Numbered from the stretch's first letter, positions 24,838 to 34,100 are shown. The stretch is 64,000 nt of DNA from Gemmatimonadota bacterium (GCA_016704275.1 JADJAK010000005.1:1-64000), one strand, 5' to 3'. Program-made: numbers and translations. The notes: generated by a model from the letters alone, not told the origin.

Positions 24838-25271
24838 CCGCTGCCGTTGCCCCGACCGTCGAGCAGGTGGGTGCCCTGCTCGGCCTCCGGCCCCGACCCC
24901 ACACCGTGGCGGAGCTCGACCGCGTGGTGCGTGCCGGGCTGCCGTATGCCAGCATGCGGCGGGTGGAGAAGCACTTCGGCCTACCGCTGCAACCTCAGGT
25001 GCGCCGCTTCATCGGCTCCCGCAGCACGCTTGAGCGGCGTGAGGTGGCGGGGCGGCTCTCGCGCGCGGAGAGCGAGCGGCTGGCGCGGCTGGCGGGGTTG
25101 TCGGGATTGGCGGAGTTTGTCTGGGGGTCGGCCGCGCTCGCCCAGCAGTTCCTCGGGGCGCCGCACCCCCAGCTGGAATCGCGGACGCCGTTGGAGGCCG
25201 CGGAGTCGGAGATCGGGGCGCGTCAGGTGGAGCGACTGCTCTGGTCGATCGAGCACGGCCTGCCGGCCTGA
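24834..25271 (+). CDS. Xre/MbcA/ParS-type antitoxin (DUF2384)
   Basis: 145-residue antitoxin of a RES-Xre system. N-terminal helical region (VEQVGALLGLRPRPHTVAELDRVV), a helix-turn-helix-like part (AGLPYASMRRVEKHFGL), SRSTLERRE, and the C-terminal toxin-binding DUF2384 domain (SESERLARLAGL-like stretch, then FLGAPHPQLESRTPLEAAESEIGARQVERLLWSIEHG, in which the phrase with the Leu-Glu-Ala is family-typical). It should neutralise the RES toxin encoded directly behind it and repress the operon through the palindrome at 24790-24810. Start GTG 24834 has GAGGA four bases upstream. Confidence 0.9.
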   Translation: MTAAVAPTVEQVGALLGLRPRPHTVAELDRVVRAGLPYASMRRVEKHFGLPLQPQVRRFIGSRSTLERREVAGRLSRAESERLARLAGLSGLAEFVWGSAALAQQFLGAPHPQLESRTPLEAAESEIGARQVERLLWSIEHGLPA

Positions 25272-25278
25272 GTCGCGC

Positions 25279-25746
25279 GTGCCACTGGCGTACCGCATCT
25301 GCTCTGCGCGCTATCCCGTCCTCGACGGCACCGGCGCCGCCATGAGTGGCGCCCGCTGGAACTCCCCCGGGCGGCCCGTCATTTACACCTCCGAGCACTA
25401 CGCCACCACCATCCTCGAGCAACTGGTGCACGTCGGGCGACTACTCGTCCCGCCGGGGCATCACGGCGCCGTGATCGAGATCCCCGACGAGCTCCTCGTC
25501 GCGACGTTCGTTCCGGCCGAGCATCCAGGCTGGGATGCACCGGACTCGGCCGTTGCGGTCGCGGTTGGGGATGCGTGGTTGCAGGGCGGGGCCACGCCGC
25601 TGTTGCGCGTGCCGTCGCTCCCTGGGCAGCCGGTCGAGTGGAACCTCCTCATCAATCCGCTGCATGCCGCGTTCACGCGCATCCGGACCGGGGTGGCGTT
25701 CTCGGTGCGGTGGGATGGGAGACTGTTTGGGATGGCGGTGGGCTAG
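25279..25746 (+). CDS. RES-domain toxin
   Basis: 155-residue toxin whose family degrades NAD+. The family residues Arg, Glu and Ser are visible in order: YRICSARYPVLDGTGAAMSGARWNSPGRPVIYTSEHYATTILEQLVH includes the R-E-S positions (Arg in GARWNSPGRPVIY, Glu in ILEQLVH), and the C-terminal NPLHAAFTRIRTG carries the conserved His/Ser-like region. Here the usual C-terminal NP.H motif is complete. Start GTG 25279 lies eight bases behind the antitoxin stop; no stronger start. It is probably cotranscribed with the antitoxin. Chromosomal RES-Xre pairs are common; no prophage genes are next to it except the ORF6N gene. Confidence 0.9.
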   Translation: MPLAYRICSARYPVLDGTGAAMSGARWNSPGRPVIYTSEHYATTILEQLVHVGRLLVPPGHHGAVIEIPDELLVATFVPAEHPGWDAPDSAVAVAVGDAWLQGGATPLLRVPSLPGQPVEWNLLINPLHAAFTRIRTGVAFSVRWDGRLFGMAVG

Positions 25747-25872
25747 GCGGGTCGGCGCAGCTCGCGGTGGCGGGTTGGCGACCCGACACTCGCCTCGGCG
25801 ATGTAGCTTGCGGAGCCACGCCTCCCCGACCCTCCAACAGGTAGGCCGAGATTGAGCAGCGCACCCGAGTCC

Positions 25873-26988
25873 ATGAAGTACGTCCTGGGGGTAGCGGGTG
25901 CGCTCAGCCTGTGGAGCTGCGCTCCTGCTCCGGCGGAACGAGCTGCCGGGATCGAAGTCTCAGCCACGGTGCTCGATGCACGCACGAGTGTCCCCGCCGC
26001 TGACAGTCTCGTCAGCCGCGCCCTCGGCTCGGCTGAGGTCATCGACCGGCCGTGGATGATCGGCCTGGTTGGAGATCTTGTCGTCGTGACGGATCTTGAT
26101 CCACCACACATCCACCTGCTCGATCGCGGTACCGGTCAACATCTCAAATCGTTCGGTGCGGCGGGAGAGGGCCCAGGTGAATTCTCCAATGGGCCGTCCC
26201 TGCTTCGCGCGGGCCTGCTGCGCGACACGATGTGGCTCCTCGACGGCCCTCGTCGCCGGCTCACCGGTTATCCGGTGGGCTCGCTCGTTCGCGCCGATCC
26301 CTCCGCCGGGACGCGGATCGTGAATCTGCCAGCACTGATGGTGCAGAGTATCGACGGCCCAGACGCTGAGGGCCGGTTCTTCGCGACCTCCGATGACCCG
26401 CGTGACGGGATGCGGTTGATGCACCTTTCGGGGCAGACTGGGGCGGTGGTCAAGTCCGTCCCGATCGATGTTGGCGACCTGCGGCTGTCGCCGGAATTTG
26501 TGCCAGGCGCCTACTCGCATCGCGCCTGCATGCGGGGAGAGGCCAAGGGACTCTACTTGGTCTATCGCTACGCTGGGCGAATTGATTGGATCTCCACGGA
26601 GTCGGACCACGTCGAGGGTCTGGCCGTGCCATTCCGCTGGCTCCCGTTCGTCTCTCCGGACACGATCAACCCGAAGCTGATCACGTTTGGAGCGAGCCGC
26701 CCCATGGCTCGCCGAGCGTACAGCGACTGCTCCGTCACCGCGGACCGCTTCTATGCGCTGTACAGCGGTCGGCTTCGGGGTGAGCCAAAGAACGCCTCCC
26801 CGAGGTCTGAAGTGCACGTGTTCGACTTTGCCGGAAACCTCCATCGGGTTGTCGTGCTCGATCATGCGGCCAGCGGATTGGCAGTGACGCAGGACAACAA
26901 CACGCTCTACAGTGTCGCAGAGGAGCCTGGGGGATTTGTGGTTCGAGTCTCGTCGCTGGGTACCACCGGGGGGACAGCCCGACGATGA
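25873..26988 (+). CDS. 6-bladed beta-propeller lipoprotein
   Basis: 371-residue predicted lipoprotein: signal MKYVLGVAGALSLWSCAPAP with lipobox ending WSC, then a propeller-like chain: IGLVGDLVVVTDLDPPHIHLLDRGTGQ, FGAAGEGPGEFSNG (family-typical G.GPGEF loop), MWLLDGPRRRLTGYPVG, DRFYALYSGRLRGEPKN and VHVFDFAGNLHRVVVLDHAASGLAV. The G.GPGEF and FDF.G elements are those of 6-bladed beta-propeller (NHL-like) secreted proteins; function unknown, probably ligand or substrate recognition at the outer surface. Paralogue of 29893-31011. ATG 25873 was chosen because the signal peptide starts there; TTG 25852 is possible. The last 16 codons lie in a direct repeat that recurs at 28381. Confidence 0.8.
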   Translation: MKYVLGVAGALSLWSCAPAPAERAAGIEVSATVLDARTSVPAADSLVSRALGSAEVIDRPWMIGLVGDLVVVTDLDPPHIHLLDRGTGQHLKSFGAAGEGPGEFSNGPSLLRAGLLRDTMWLLDGPRRRLTGYPVGSLVRADPSAGTRIVNLPALMVQSIDGPDAEGRFFATSDDPRDGMRLMHLSGQTGAVVKSVPIDVGDLRLSPEFVPGAYSHRACMRGEAKGLYLVYRYAGRIDWISTESDHVEGLAVPFRWLPFVSPDTINPKLITFGASRPMARRAYSDCSVTADRFYALYSGRLRGEPKNASPRSEVHVFDFAGNLHRVVVLDHAASGLAVTQDNNTLYSVAEEPGGFVVRVSSLGTTGGTARR

Positions 26989-27037
26989 TGCCGGGCACCT
27001 GGCAATCTGAACGACGCATCGATCTGGGAACATGCCA
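26941..27037 (+). repeat. Direct repeat, copy 1
   Basis: About 97 bases covering the end of the beta-propeller gene and the following non-coding bases. Bases 26942-26995 match 28382-28435 at 49 of 54 positions (GGGGGGACAGCCCGACGATG is identical), with weaker similarity for another 40 bases ending GGGAACATGCCA versus GGGATCATGCCA. Confidence 0.8.
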
Positions 27038-27660
27038 ACGCTGCGCCAGGTGCGGCGAAGCGAGGAGCCGTGCGTCCACATCGAGACACCATCAGGGCCC
27101 CGGGCCGGGCGCCAGGGGGGTCGGAAGGCCTCGGCAGCGTCGCCTGAGGCCCACGGAGCTGCACGGCCGACACGCCAATCGGGCGCCCGACGAAAACCGG
27201 AACGCCGTCAAAACCGGCTGGAGTCGCACAATGAGCGCAGGCGAGCCTGCTGGTCGGGCAGCCTGGGCTGGGTAACCGGGGGAGGACTACCTGTTTGGTA
27301 CCGGACCGGACTGTCCTGATCGGCTCAGGGGGCGGCGAGCCTCTACCGGATCGATCCGAACATACCGGACCAAGGGGTTCCTCCGAACAAGGGCAGGGGG
27401 CCGGGGACTCGGCCCTGCTGCATGACGGTCGACCACGGCTGGATCCGACTGGCGCACCCGGACTGCATCGGTTGCCCGCCGCCCCGACACAGTGCGGTAA
27501 TCCGGATGCCATCCCCCAGGGGTTCCACTGTCGCCTCAGCCGGGACGCCAGGGCGACACGTTGCAGGGCCCAGCAGGGACGGCGACTCAGCGCAGTTCCT
27601 CCGTGGGGAGGACAGGGAGTCGCTTGTCCGAGATCTCTGCCAGGTGACAGAGTCCCCTGG
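26989..27660 (+). other. Non-coding, apparently decayed region
   Basis: About 670 bases with no convincing gene on either strand: open frames lack recognisable motifs and are interrupted in every frame. It lies between one beta-propeller gene and the truncated remains of another, and starts with a direct repeat. The likeliest reading is the decayed N-terminal half of the second propeller gene plus inserted material, but I cannot reconstruct it by eye. Confidence 0.5.
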
Positions 27661-28203
27661 GGTACGGCCGAGATCGAAATTCTTGAGCCGTTTAGCGGAT
27701 ATGGACTCAATGCCTTCTCCCGAAACGGTGACTTTCTGGTCGGGCACACAGACGCATACGATGTAACTTGGTATTCTTCGGCCGGCACGAAGGTGCGCAC
27801 ACTTCGCCGGAATGTCACGGGTGTCCCCGCCTCCGAGGAAGAGCGGAAGGAGGCAGAGAACAAGCTCGCCAGCCGTGCAATCGAGCTTCGCGTCTCACGA
27901 TCCGCTTTGAGGATGAAGGTCCCTCGATACAAACCGCCAGTGGGGCTTCTCGGATTTGACCTTGAAGGACGCGCGTGGGTCCAATTGGCGGTCCCCCAAG
28001 GACAACCAAACATGGCGGATGTTTACGCTTCAGGCGGGCGCTTGCTGGGGACTTACACGTGGCCAGCGAACGTCACTCTGTACCAATTCGCGGTTCGTGG
28101 TGCAGTAGGAATCGGCGTGGCGCGAGATGAGTACGACACTCAAACCGTCGTCAGGGTGAAGTTTACCCCGAGTGGCCCGACTCGCCCTGCCAGCAAGCAA
28201 TAG
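27661..28203 (+). pseudogene. C-terminal fragment of a 6-bladed beta-propeller protein
   Basis: From about 27661 the frame encodes GTAEIEILEPFSGYGLNAFSR and continues with GDFLVGHTDAYDVTWYSSAGTKVRTLRR, then a charged helix (SEEERKEAENK), GLLGFDLEGRAWVQLAVP and the ending YDTQTVVRVKF. The pattern of a final blade preceded by a helix with EEER and a phrase like DLEGRAWV is that of Gemmatimonadota 6-bladed beta-propeller proteins. The frame remains open upstream to 27295 but those residues are compositionally odd and lack motifs, so the N-terminal half is missing. Neighbouring intact propeller genes at 25873 and 29893 and an IS3 remnant directly behind it point to loss by recombination or insertion. 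It might still be translated from an internal start. Confidence 0.6.
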
Positions 28204-28386
28204 ATGACCGGCGACATGCCGGAGGTTGGCCCGATCCCGCCAATCCGCAAGGCTCACCGGCGGCAGTATCCCGAGGAGGTCCTCTGCCGCGTCCTCGGTG
28301 TCGCACCGAGTGGCGACTATGACTGGTTGAAGGAGCCCCTGCCCGTGTGCGCTCAAGAAGATGCACGACTGCTCCGTGTGATTCGG
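28204..28386 (+). pseudogene. IS3-family transposase (OrfB) N-terminal remnant
   Basis: The frame beginning ATG 28204 contains RQYPEEVLCRVLGVAPSG, then DYDWLKEPLPVCAQEDARLL and RVIR. This is the start of IS3-family OrfB (usual pattern CRVLGVSRSGYYAW followed by R..AQEDARLLRLIRAS), with the conserved YY of SGYYAW changed to DY. After RVIR the similarity ends and the sequence enters the direct repeat at 28381. The DDE catalytic domain is absent, no OrfA or terminal inverted repeats are seen, so it is an inactive fragment of about 45 recognisable codons. Confidence 0.75.
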
Positions 28387-28478
28387 GTCTCGTCCCTGGG
28401 TACTCGCGGGGGGACAGCCCGACGATGATGCCGGGAAGAAAACAATCTCACGGATTCATGTGATTTGGGATCATGCCA
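28381..28478 (+). repeat. Direct repeat, copy 2
   Basis: Second copy of the repeat at 26941-27037. Here it is fused in frame to the IS3 OrfB remnant (the peptide VSSLGTRGGTARR corresponds to VSSLGTTGGTARR in copy 1). The two copies bracket 1.44 kb with the decayed region, the truncated propeller and the transposase remnant. Confidence 0.8.
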
Positions 28479-28491
28479 CCCTGGAGTTTCC

Positions 28492-28977
28492 ATGATGCAT
28501 CTCATCGCCCTCGCTCTACTGGTAGCCCCCGCTCGCTCCCCCGCTCCCCACGACACCACGACCGTCGACTTCCGCGCGGCGACGGTCGCCGTGCTCGACG
28601 CCGGGGCAGTGTGGGCCAAGCAGACGGTGGGACAGGCGACGCGCGTCGTGATCGATCGAGCCTCCTTCGAGAGCGTGGCCCGGAGCATCGGGGCGACCGA
28701 CTCGACGTCGGCCGACTTCGTGAAGCGGGCCCGTGCCGGGGCAGAAGAGAAGGCGTTCAACGACGTGAAGGTCTGCGTCGGGACGGTCAAGCCGCGGTGT
28801 ACGCTGCCCTACGGGACGGCCGTCGTCATGGCGGTGCGGGCTAAGAGGTCTGCGGACTCTGCCGTTCTGACCATCGCCATCAAGTGGCCCTTTGGTGAGC
28901 GGATGGGCTTCGTCGAATACGACGCCACCTTCGCCAAGGGCGCGCTCGTCTCGGTGCGGCGGGTGCGGCAGAGCTAG
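28492..28977 (+). CDS. Secreted protein of unknown function
   Basis: 161 residues. A signal peptide is visible (MMHLIALALLVAPARSPA), followed by a mature domain of about 140 residues with VAVLDAGAVWAKQ, RVVIDRASFESVARSIGA, KAFNDVKVCVGTVKPRCTL (a possible disulfide pair), AVVMAVRAKRSADSAVLTIAIKWPF and VEYDATFAKGALVSVRRVRQS. I do not recognise a family with confidence; the alternating pattern suggests a mixed alpha/beta fold. ATG 28492 is followed at once by a second ATG. It lies 14 bases behind the second direct repeat and converges with the TonB-like gene. Confidence 0.65.
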   Translation: MMHLIALALLVAPARSPAPHDTTTVDFRAATVAVLDAGAVWAKQTVGQATRVVIDRASFESVARSIGATDSTSADFVKRARAGAEEKAFNDVKVCVGTVKPRCTLPYGTAVVMAVRAKRSADSAVLTIAIKWPFGERMGFVEYDATFAKGALVSVRRVRQS

Positions 28978-29001
28978 GAGCAGCACGCCCTCCGGTGTGG
29001 A

Positions 29002-29706
29002 CTACCGCACCTCAAACCTGACCCGCTGCTGCACCAGCTGCCGCACCGCCTTCCCGCGGATCGTCGCGGGCTCGAAGCGCGCGCGCAGGATCGCCTCGCG
29101 CGCGGCGGCCTCGAAGCCATAGAGCGTGCTGCTGATGACCCGCACCGACGCCGGCTCGACCTTCCCATCGGCGTTCACCACGAACTGCAGCGTCACCTCG
29201 CCGGCGACGCCCGACTTCCGCAGCGCGGGCGGGTAGACCGGCTCGCCCCCGCCGATGTAGCGCACCGGGACATCCACCTCGAGCGAGGAGAATTGGCCCG
29301 AGCCGATCGACCCCGGGTCGCCAGCGGCACCAATGCCCACGGGCGGCTGCACCGGACCCTCCCTGCCAACCCCCGTGAATCGCGAGGGATCGAACGATTG
29401 GCCCAGATCGATTGGCGGAATGCCGATCGGGATGTCGATGGGTGCCGTGACCGTCTCGAACGTCGGTTCCGCCGGGAGCGGGCTCGGCGATGTCGCTGCG
29501 GGCGCCGCATGCACCACCTCGGGGGGATCCACCGGCCGGATGTACACCGCCGTGCTGTCGACCAACCGCACGCGCACCTCGGCGGCCGCACCCTGCGTGG
29601 CATGGACCGCGCCGACGAGCAGCGCGCCGTGGACGGTGAGCGAGAAGAGGGTCTGGCCGAGCGAACGCTCGGTGGCCGGTTTTGATTCGATCAGGGTGCC
29701 GAACAT
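29002..29706 (-). CDS. TonB-family energy-transducer protein
   Basis: 234 residues. One N-terminal membrane helix (LGQTLFSLTVHGALLVGAVHA), a proline- and threonine-rich periplasmic spacer (ATSPSPLPAEPTFETVTAPIDIP region) and a C-terminal TonB domain: RYIGGGEPVYPPALRKSGV, GEVTLQFVVNADGKVEPASVRVISST and AAREAILRARFEPA. It should carry proton-motive energy to TonB-dependent receptors at the outer membrane; no receptor, ExbB or ExbD gene is in the window. Start ATG 29706 has GGAGG seven bases upstream and begins MFGTLIES, typical of this subgroup; an ATG 16 codons earlier is open but lacks support. Confidence 0.88.
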   Translation of the reverse strand: MFGTLIESKPATERSLGQTLFSLTVHGALLVGAVHATQGAAAEVRVRLVDSTAVYIRPVDPPEVVHAAPAATSPSPLPAEPTFETVTAPIDIPIGIPPIDLGQSFDPSRFTGVGREGPVQPPVGIGAAGDPGSIGSGQFSSLEVDVPVRYIGGGEPVYPPALRKSGVAGEVTLQFVVNADGKVEPASVRVISSTLYGFEAAAREAILRARFEPATIRGKAVRQLVQQRVRFEVR

Positions 29707-29832
29707 CGGAAACCTCCGTGCAGGGGTGGGACCCAGTGCCTCGGAGATGAACATCGCGCCTGGAGTTGTCGCTGGTGTGGGGCGCGGATGACAAAGCGCC
29801 GCCCCCCAGATGACGGGGTGGCGGCGGGATCA

Positions 29833-29860
29833 TTGCAGGGCGATGACGATCGCGTAGCTT
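29833..29860 (+). promoter_or_regulatory. Candidate promoter of the beta-propeller gene
   Basis: TTGCAG (29833-29838), 16 bases, TAGCTT (29855-29860); expected start about 25 bases before the ATG at 29893. The string GTAGCTTG also occurs 62 bases before the paralogous gene at 25873 (25803-25810). A GC-rich hairpin lies just upstream (about 29797-29826). Confidence 0.4.
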
Positions 29861-29892
29861 GAGACGTTGCCCTCTCCCTTTCGGAGCCGCGC

Positions 29893-31011
29893 ATGCCCCT
29901 CCGCACGTCCCTCGCCTGCTGCATCATGCTCTGCGCCTGCAGCATCGACCCCACCGTCGGATCGCCGGAAAAGGTCAACGACCGCAAGGCGCCGGAGATC
30001 GTTCTTGATCACCGCGGCCTCGGCGTGCCGGTCGACACCCTGCCGAGCACCGTCCTGAGCGCGTCGGACTCGTTCGGTGTGCTGACGTCGATCGCGGTGG
30101 TCGGCGACTACCTCGTGGCGGGCGAGTCCTACGACGCCCCGTTCCTGCACATCCTCGACCGGGCGTCCGGGGCACTGCTCACCTCGGCGGGGCGGCAGGG
30201 GAGCGGCCCGGGCGAGTTCACCCTCGCTCCTCAATTTGTGCCGGGAGCCTCGACCACGATGACCGATCTCTGGCTCGCGCCACAGCTTCAGCGCCACGCC
30301 GTGGTCGTGAACATCCCGGCCATCGTGGAGAAGCGCGCGGACTGGCTCCGGCGCACCTTCCGGATCGAGGACACTGGATTCCGGCCCAACGGGATCCGGC
30401 TTTCCGCCAATGAATGGCTGGTGCGCAGCTACACGCCGGAGGGCGACGCCCCCCTGCTGCTGTTCGATTCGCTCGGCACTCGGCACGGCACAATCGGCAC
30501 CGTCAGCATCGCGGACGATCGAATTCGGAAGAGCGAGCGGTGGGGGGCGTACATGTTCAACTTGTGCGGCAGCCCCGATGGGCAGCACGTGGCACTCCCG
30601 TTCTCGTACACGGGGCGGTTGGAGATCCGGTCACGCGCCAGCAAAGCGGTCGTCGAGGCATCCGTGCCCTATCGCTTCCGCCCCCATCTGCCCTTGTTGG
30701 GCAAGATCCTGATGATGTTCAAGAGCGGCACCGCAGGGACGCGCTATGCGTACCCTGACTGTGTAGCGACCGACGCCGTGATCTACGCGAGCTTTCGCGG
30801 GCACGTACGCGGGAAGGTCCGCAAGGCGCCGCCGCCCGCCAACACCTTCATCCATGTCTTCGATTGGTCGGGGAAGCTGCTGCGCGTGCACCACCTGGAC
30901 CACTCGATCGGCGGGTTGGATCTCGATCGGGCAAACAACGTGCTGTACACGGTGAGCAATTATCCGGACTCCGCGGGGCCTACCGTGCGGCGGACGGTGT
31001 TGCCGCGATGA
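29893..31011 (+). CDS. 6-bladed beta-propeller lipoprotein
   Basis: 372 residues with a lipoprotein signal (LACCIMLCACS; lipobox CAC) followed by SIDPTVG. Blade-like repeats include IAVVGDYLVAGESYDAPFLHILDRASG, the loop GRQGSGPGEFTLAPQF, NGIRLSANEWLVRSYTPEG and ANTFIHVFDWSGKLLRVHHLDHSIGGLDLD. The final third aligns by eye with 25873-26988 (YPDCVATDAVIYASFRGHVRG versus YSDCSVTADRFYALYSGRLRG), so the two are paralogues. Role unknown; extracellular or periplasmic. Divergent from the TonB-like gene with 186 bases between; a plausible promoter lies at 29833-29860. Confidence 0.82.
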   Translation: MPLRTSLACCIMLCACSIDPTVGSPEKVNDRKAPEIVLDHRGLGVPVDTLPSTVLSASDSFGVLTSIAVVGDYLVAGESYDAPFLHILDRASGALLTSAGRQGSGPGEFTLAPQFVPGASTTMTDLWLAPQLQRHAVVVNIPAIVEKRADWLRRTFRIEDTGFRPNGIRLSANEWLVRSYTPEGDAPLLLFDSLGTRHGTIGTVSIADDRIRKSERWGAYMFNLCGSPDGQHVALPFSYTGRLEIRSRASKAVVEASVPYRFRPHLPLLGKILMMFKSGTAGTRYAYPDCVATDAVIYASFRGHVRGKVRKAPPPANTFIHVFDWSGKLLRVHHLDHSIGGLDLDRANNVLYTVSNYPDSAGPTVRRTVLPR

Positions 31012-31048
31012 GGCGAGAGTTGGAGGGCCGGCGCAGTCGCGGTCACGC

Positions 31049-31098
31049 AGGTCCTTCGACTCCGCGCCGGCTACGCCGGCGCTCCGCTCAGGATGACA
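31049..31098. repeat. Dispersed palindromic repeat, single copy
   Basis: AGGTCCTTCGACTCCGCG to CGCTCAGGATGACA with inner palindrome GCCGGCTACGCCGGC. It lies between two convergent genes (ends at 31011 and 31147), where it could act as a bidirectional terminator. Confidence 0.85.
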
Positions 31099-31146
31099 AA
31101 GCTAGAGTGTCACCCCGTTCGCTGGTCGCCGTTCGCTGTTCGCTGT

Positions 31147-34100
31147 CTACCGGCATCCAGGCATTCGGAATGCACCGATCCTGCTCGAGTAGCTCGCCGC
31201 ACCTGGCCGGTAGTAGTCGCCGACATACCAGATGGTGCAGTCGTCGACTGGGTCGACGGCGGTCTGGGAATAGTCCTCCCAACGGAGGGTGTTGGTCTGT
31301 GACCCCTCGCCGCGGACCATGGTGGCCTCGCGGAGGGTGAGGACGCCGAGCGGGTCGGAGCGGCGGCGACCCGCAAAGCGCTGCTCGGGGAACTGCGTGG
31401 CGCTGCCGGCCGAGTAGCCGATGCCGATGTTGCCGAACTTGTCGATCGCGGGCGACGGCAGCCAGCGGTAGGTCGCGTCGGGCGCGTAGGTCCCCTGCTG
31501 ATAGAGCGTTGGCGCGCGGTCCTTGCCCAGCCGGAATTCATACCAGCGCACGCCGCCCGCGCCGGCCGCCGTGTTGACAGAGTGCGTGGCGACGACCGAC
31601 TCCACGTTGCCGATCCGCCGGTAGACGACACGCGCCATCAGCTTGTCGCCCTGCGCGTCGAGCCGACGGTCGACGCCCGGCTGCGGCACGCAGTTGGTGA
31701 GCTGGCCGCCGCAGAGATAGGCATAGGGCGCAACAGCGATCTTCGTCGGGCCGTCGAGCCGCGTCTTGCTCGGGTCGTCCCAGTCGACGTGGAACTGCCA
31801 GGCGTAGATGCCGTCATCCTGCAGGACGCCCTTGAGCTGCGTGCCGCCCGCCGCGAGCACGAGGTTTGGTGCTCCTGCCGGTGGCAGTTGTGTGCCGTCG
31901 AGGTCGACGTTGTTGAGGAAGTTCACCCCGGGGACGACCACGCACTGCTCCGTCGCCGGCTCGCCGCGCAGCATCCGCGTCCGATCAGCAACGCAGGTGT
32001 GCTTCTCGATCACGTCGTCACCCGTTGAGGTTGGCAGGTAGTAGCCGTCGGGCCAGACTGCCGGGCGCGGATAGTCGGGGAAGAGCGGCCGCACGAACTC
32101 GTAGCGATAGTAGGTGCCCATCGGATCGTTGCTGGTGCTGACCGCATAGCACATCGCGTAGGCGCCGCTGTCACGCGGTGCCACCGGGCGTGCGGCACCT
32201 GGGGTCGCCACCGGCGCGGGTGTCGGCGGGGGCGGCGAGTAGAGTGCCTCCGCCTTCCCGGGCTGCCCCGAACGGCCGATCACGCTGCGCTTCGCGACGC
32301 CCGGAGCCGGTGGGGCCTCGTCATCGGGCCGCCGCGGGCCGCGCGAGAAGATCGGGGAGATCACCAGCCACCGGTCAGCGAGCTGGTCGTAGCGGACCAC
32401 CGCGTCGCCGCTGTTGCGCTGCTCACAGAGTCCGCCGAAGCCGCGCCACACGGTGCGCGTCTCGACCGGCCCGTAGAGGACGCGCCCGGTCTCCGGATGC
32501 TTCGCGCCGGCCTTCGTGAAGACCGCCATCCGCGAGTTCACGATCTGCACGATGTGATCAGGGCCGACGCCGAGCGAATTGTCGGACGGATTGCGCAGCG
32601 TGGCGGTCCCCGAAGGGCCGTTGAAGCCGACGCCGAGCCCATCGAACGAGGCGATCATCCGCGCTGCCGGGCCAGTGCCATACGCTGTCTGCTCGACACC
32701 GTCGGCGCCCTGCGGCATCGCCATCGTCGCGTCACGGACGCGGTCGTCCTCGTCCTCGTCGTCATCCGGCGGCGCGAGGCCGCGCATCGGGGCACCAACC
32801 TCATCGACCTCCACCCGCGCGATCACATCGCCCGCGAGGATCCCCTCGGCGACATCGAGCCCGCTGATGATCTCACCGGCGGTGGTGTACTCGTGGTCGA
32901 GGTTGGGGTTGTCGGCGAGGTTGAGGTAGAGCTGGGCGTCGCCGGTATCGCGGCCGCGCGCCGAGATGCCGATCGTGCCGCGGAACTGGGAACGGAGCGC
33001 GACCTCGTCGCGCATGAAGGGGCCGTCGCCAACGTATTCCGACGCATCGCCACCGCCTCCCTGGGTCACGAAGTTGGCCTCGACCCGCTGGAAGACGTGG
33101 CCGTTGTAGAAGCCTTCGCGTGCCAGGCGGAGGAGCCGTGCCGTGGTGGCCGGCGCCTCGCCCGCAAAGAGACGGATCGTGAACGAGCCGCCGCCGCTCG
33201 ACGGCGCCATCGTCACGATCAGGCGTGCCTCGCCCTGCAGCAGCAACTTCGCCAGCGGCTCGGTGCGGATCGGGAGCGGCTGTGTCGCTGCAGCAAAGGT
33301 TCGCCCGGGCCAGCGGGCAAGAATGCTGGCCGCTGCGACGGCGACCGTGCTGTCGAAATCGGCCACGTAGCGGAGCACGACGGTTGAGTTTGCATCGCTG
33401 CCGAGCTCGCCGATACGGGCGAGCAGCGCGATGCGCGGGTCGCGCGAGGTCTCGCGCTGCTCGGCCGAGATCCGGTCGAGCGCGGCGATGGCTGCGGGCA
33501 CCACGCGCGCGTCCTTCGAGCCGTTGAGTGCGGTGGCTGCGGCGAGCACCACCTGGTATCCCGGTGAGGCGAGCGCGGCGATATAGATCGAGTCGGCGGC
33601 ATGGCCCATCAGGCGCGACAGCCCGGTGAGCGCCGCCTCCTGCACGTTGTGGTCGCGGTCGCCGGCGAGGCGGCGGAGCAGCACGCCGTCCCGCATCGTA
33701 GCGGCGGCCACCGTCGCCGCGAGCCGCTCCCCCCAGATGGCGCTGGTGACGAAGCGGTCGAGGTGGGGGCGCGCCACGGCGCTGTCGACACGGGCGAGCG
33801 TCATCAGCGCGTGGGCCGCCTTGTGCCAGCGGTGGTCGGGGGTGGTGGTCGCGATCGGGGTGGTCAGGGCGTGGAGCAGCACCGGGACCACGGCGGCGCG
33901 GTCGGCGCACGGCGACGTGAGCGAGTCGATGGCGGTGAGCGCCACCAGGAGGTTGCGATCGTCGACGAGGCCGAGGATCGGGGTGCAGTCGGTCGGCCGC
34001 GCCGCGAGCCGCGCCGCGACGATGGCCCCAACGCGAACGATCGGCGAGCGGTCCTTCACGCCGGCACTGATGGCTTCGGCGCGGCGCCCCACCGGCAACG

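Noticed and set aside
26935..26975. GTTCGAGTCT followed by CTGGGTACCA looked like the 3' part of a tRNA gene
   Set aside because: The bases around the loop do not pair as a T-stem, no anticodon or D arm is upstream, and the stretch is inside the propeller reading frame.
26989..27300. Structured GC-rich sequence with GTGCG and GAGCCGTGCG strings, considered as a group II intron
   Set aside because: No domain V stem, no reverse transcriptase and no consistent pairing could be traced by eye.
26907..28013. Minus-strand 368-codon frame across the decayed region
   Set aside because: Overlaps two propeller coding segments in antisense and shows no motif or signal peptide.
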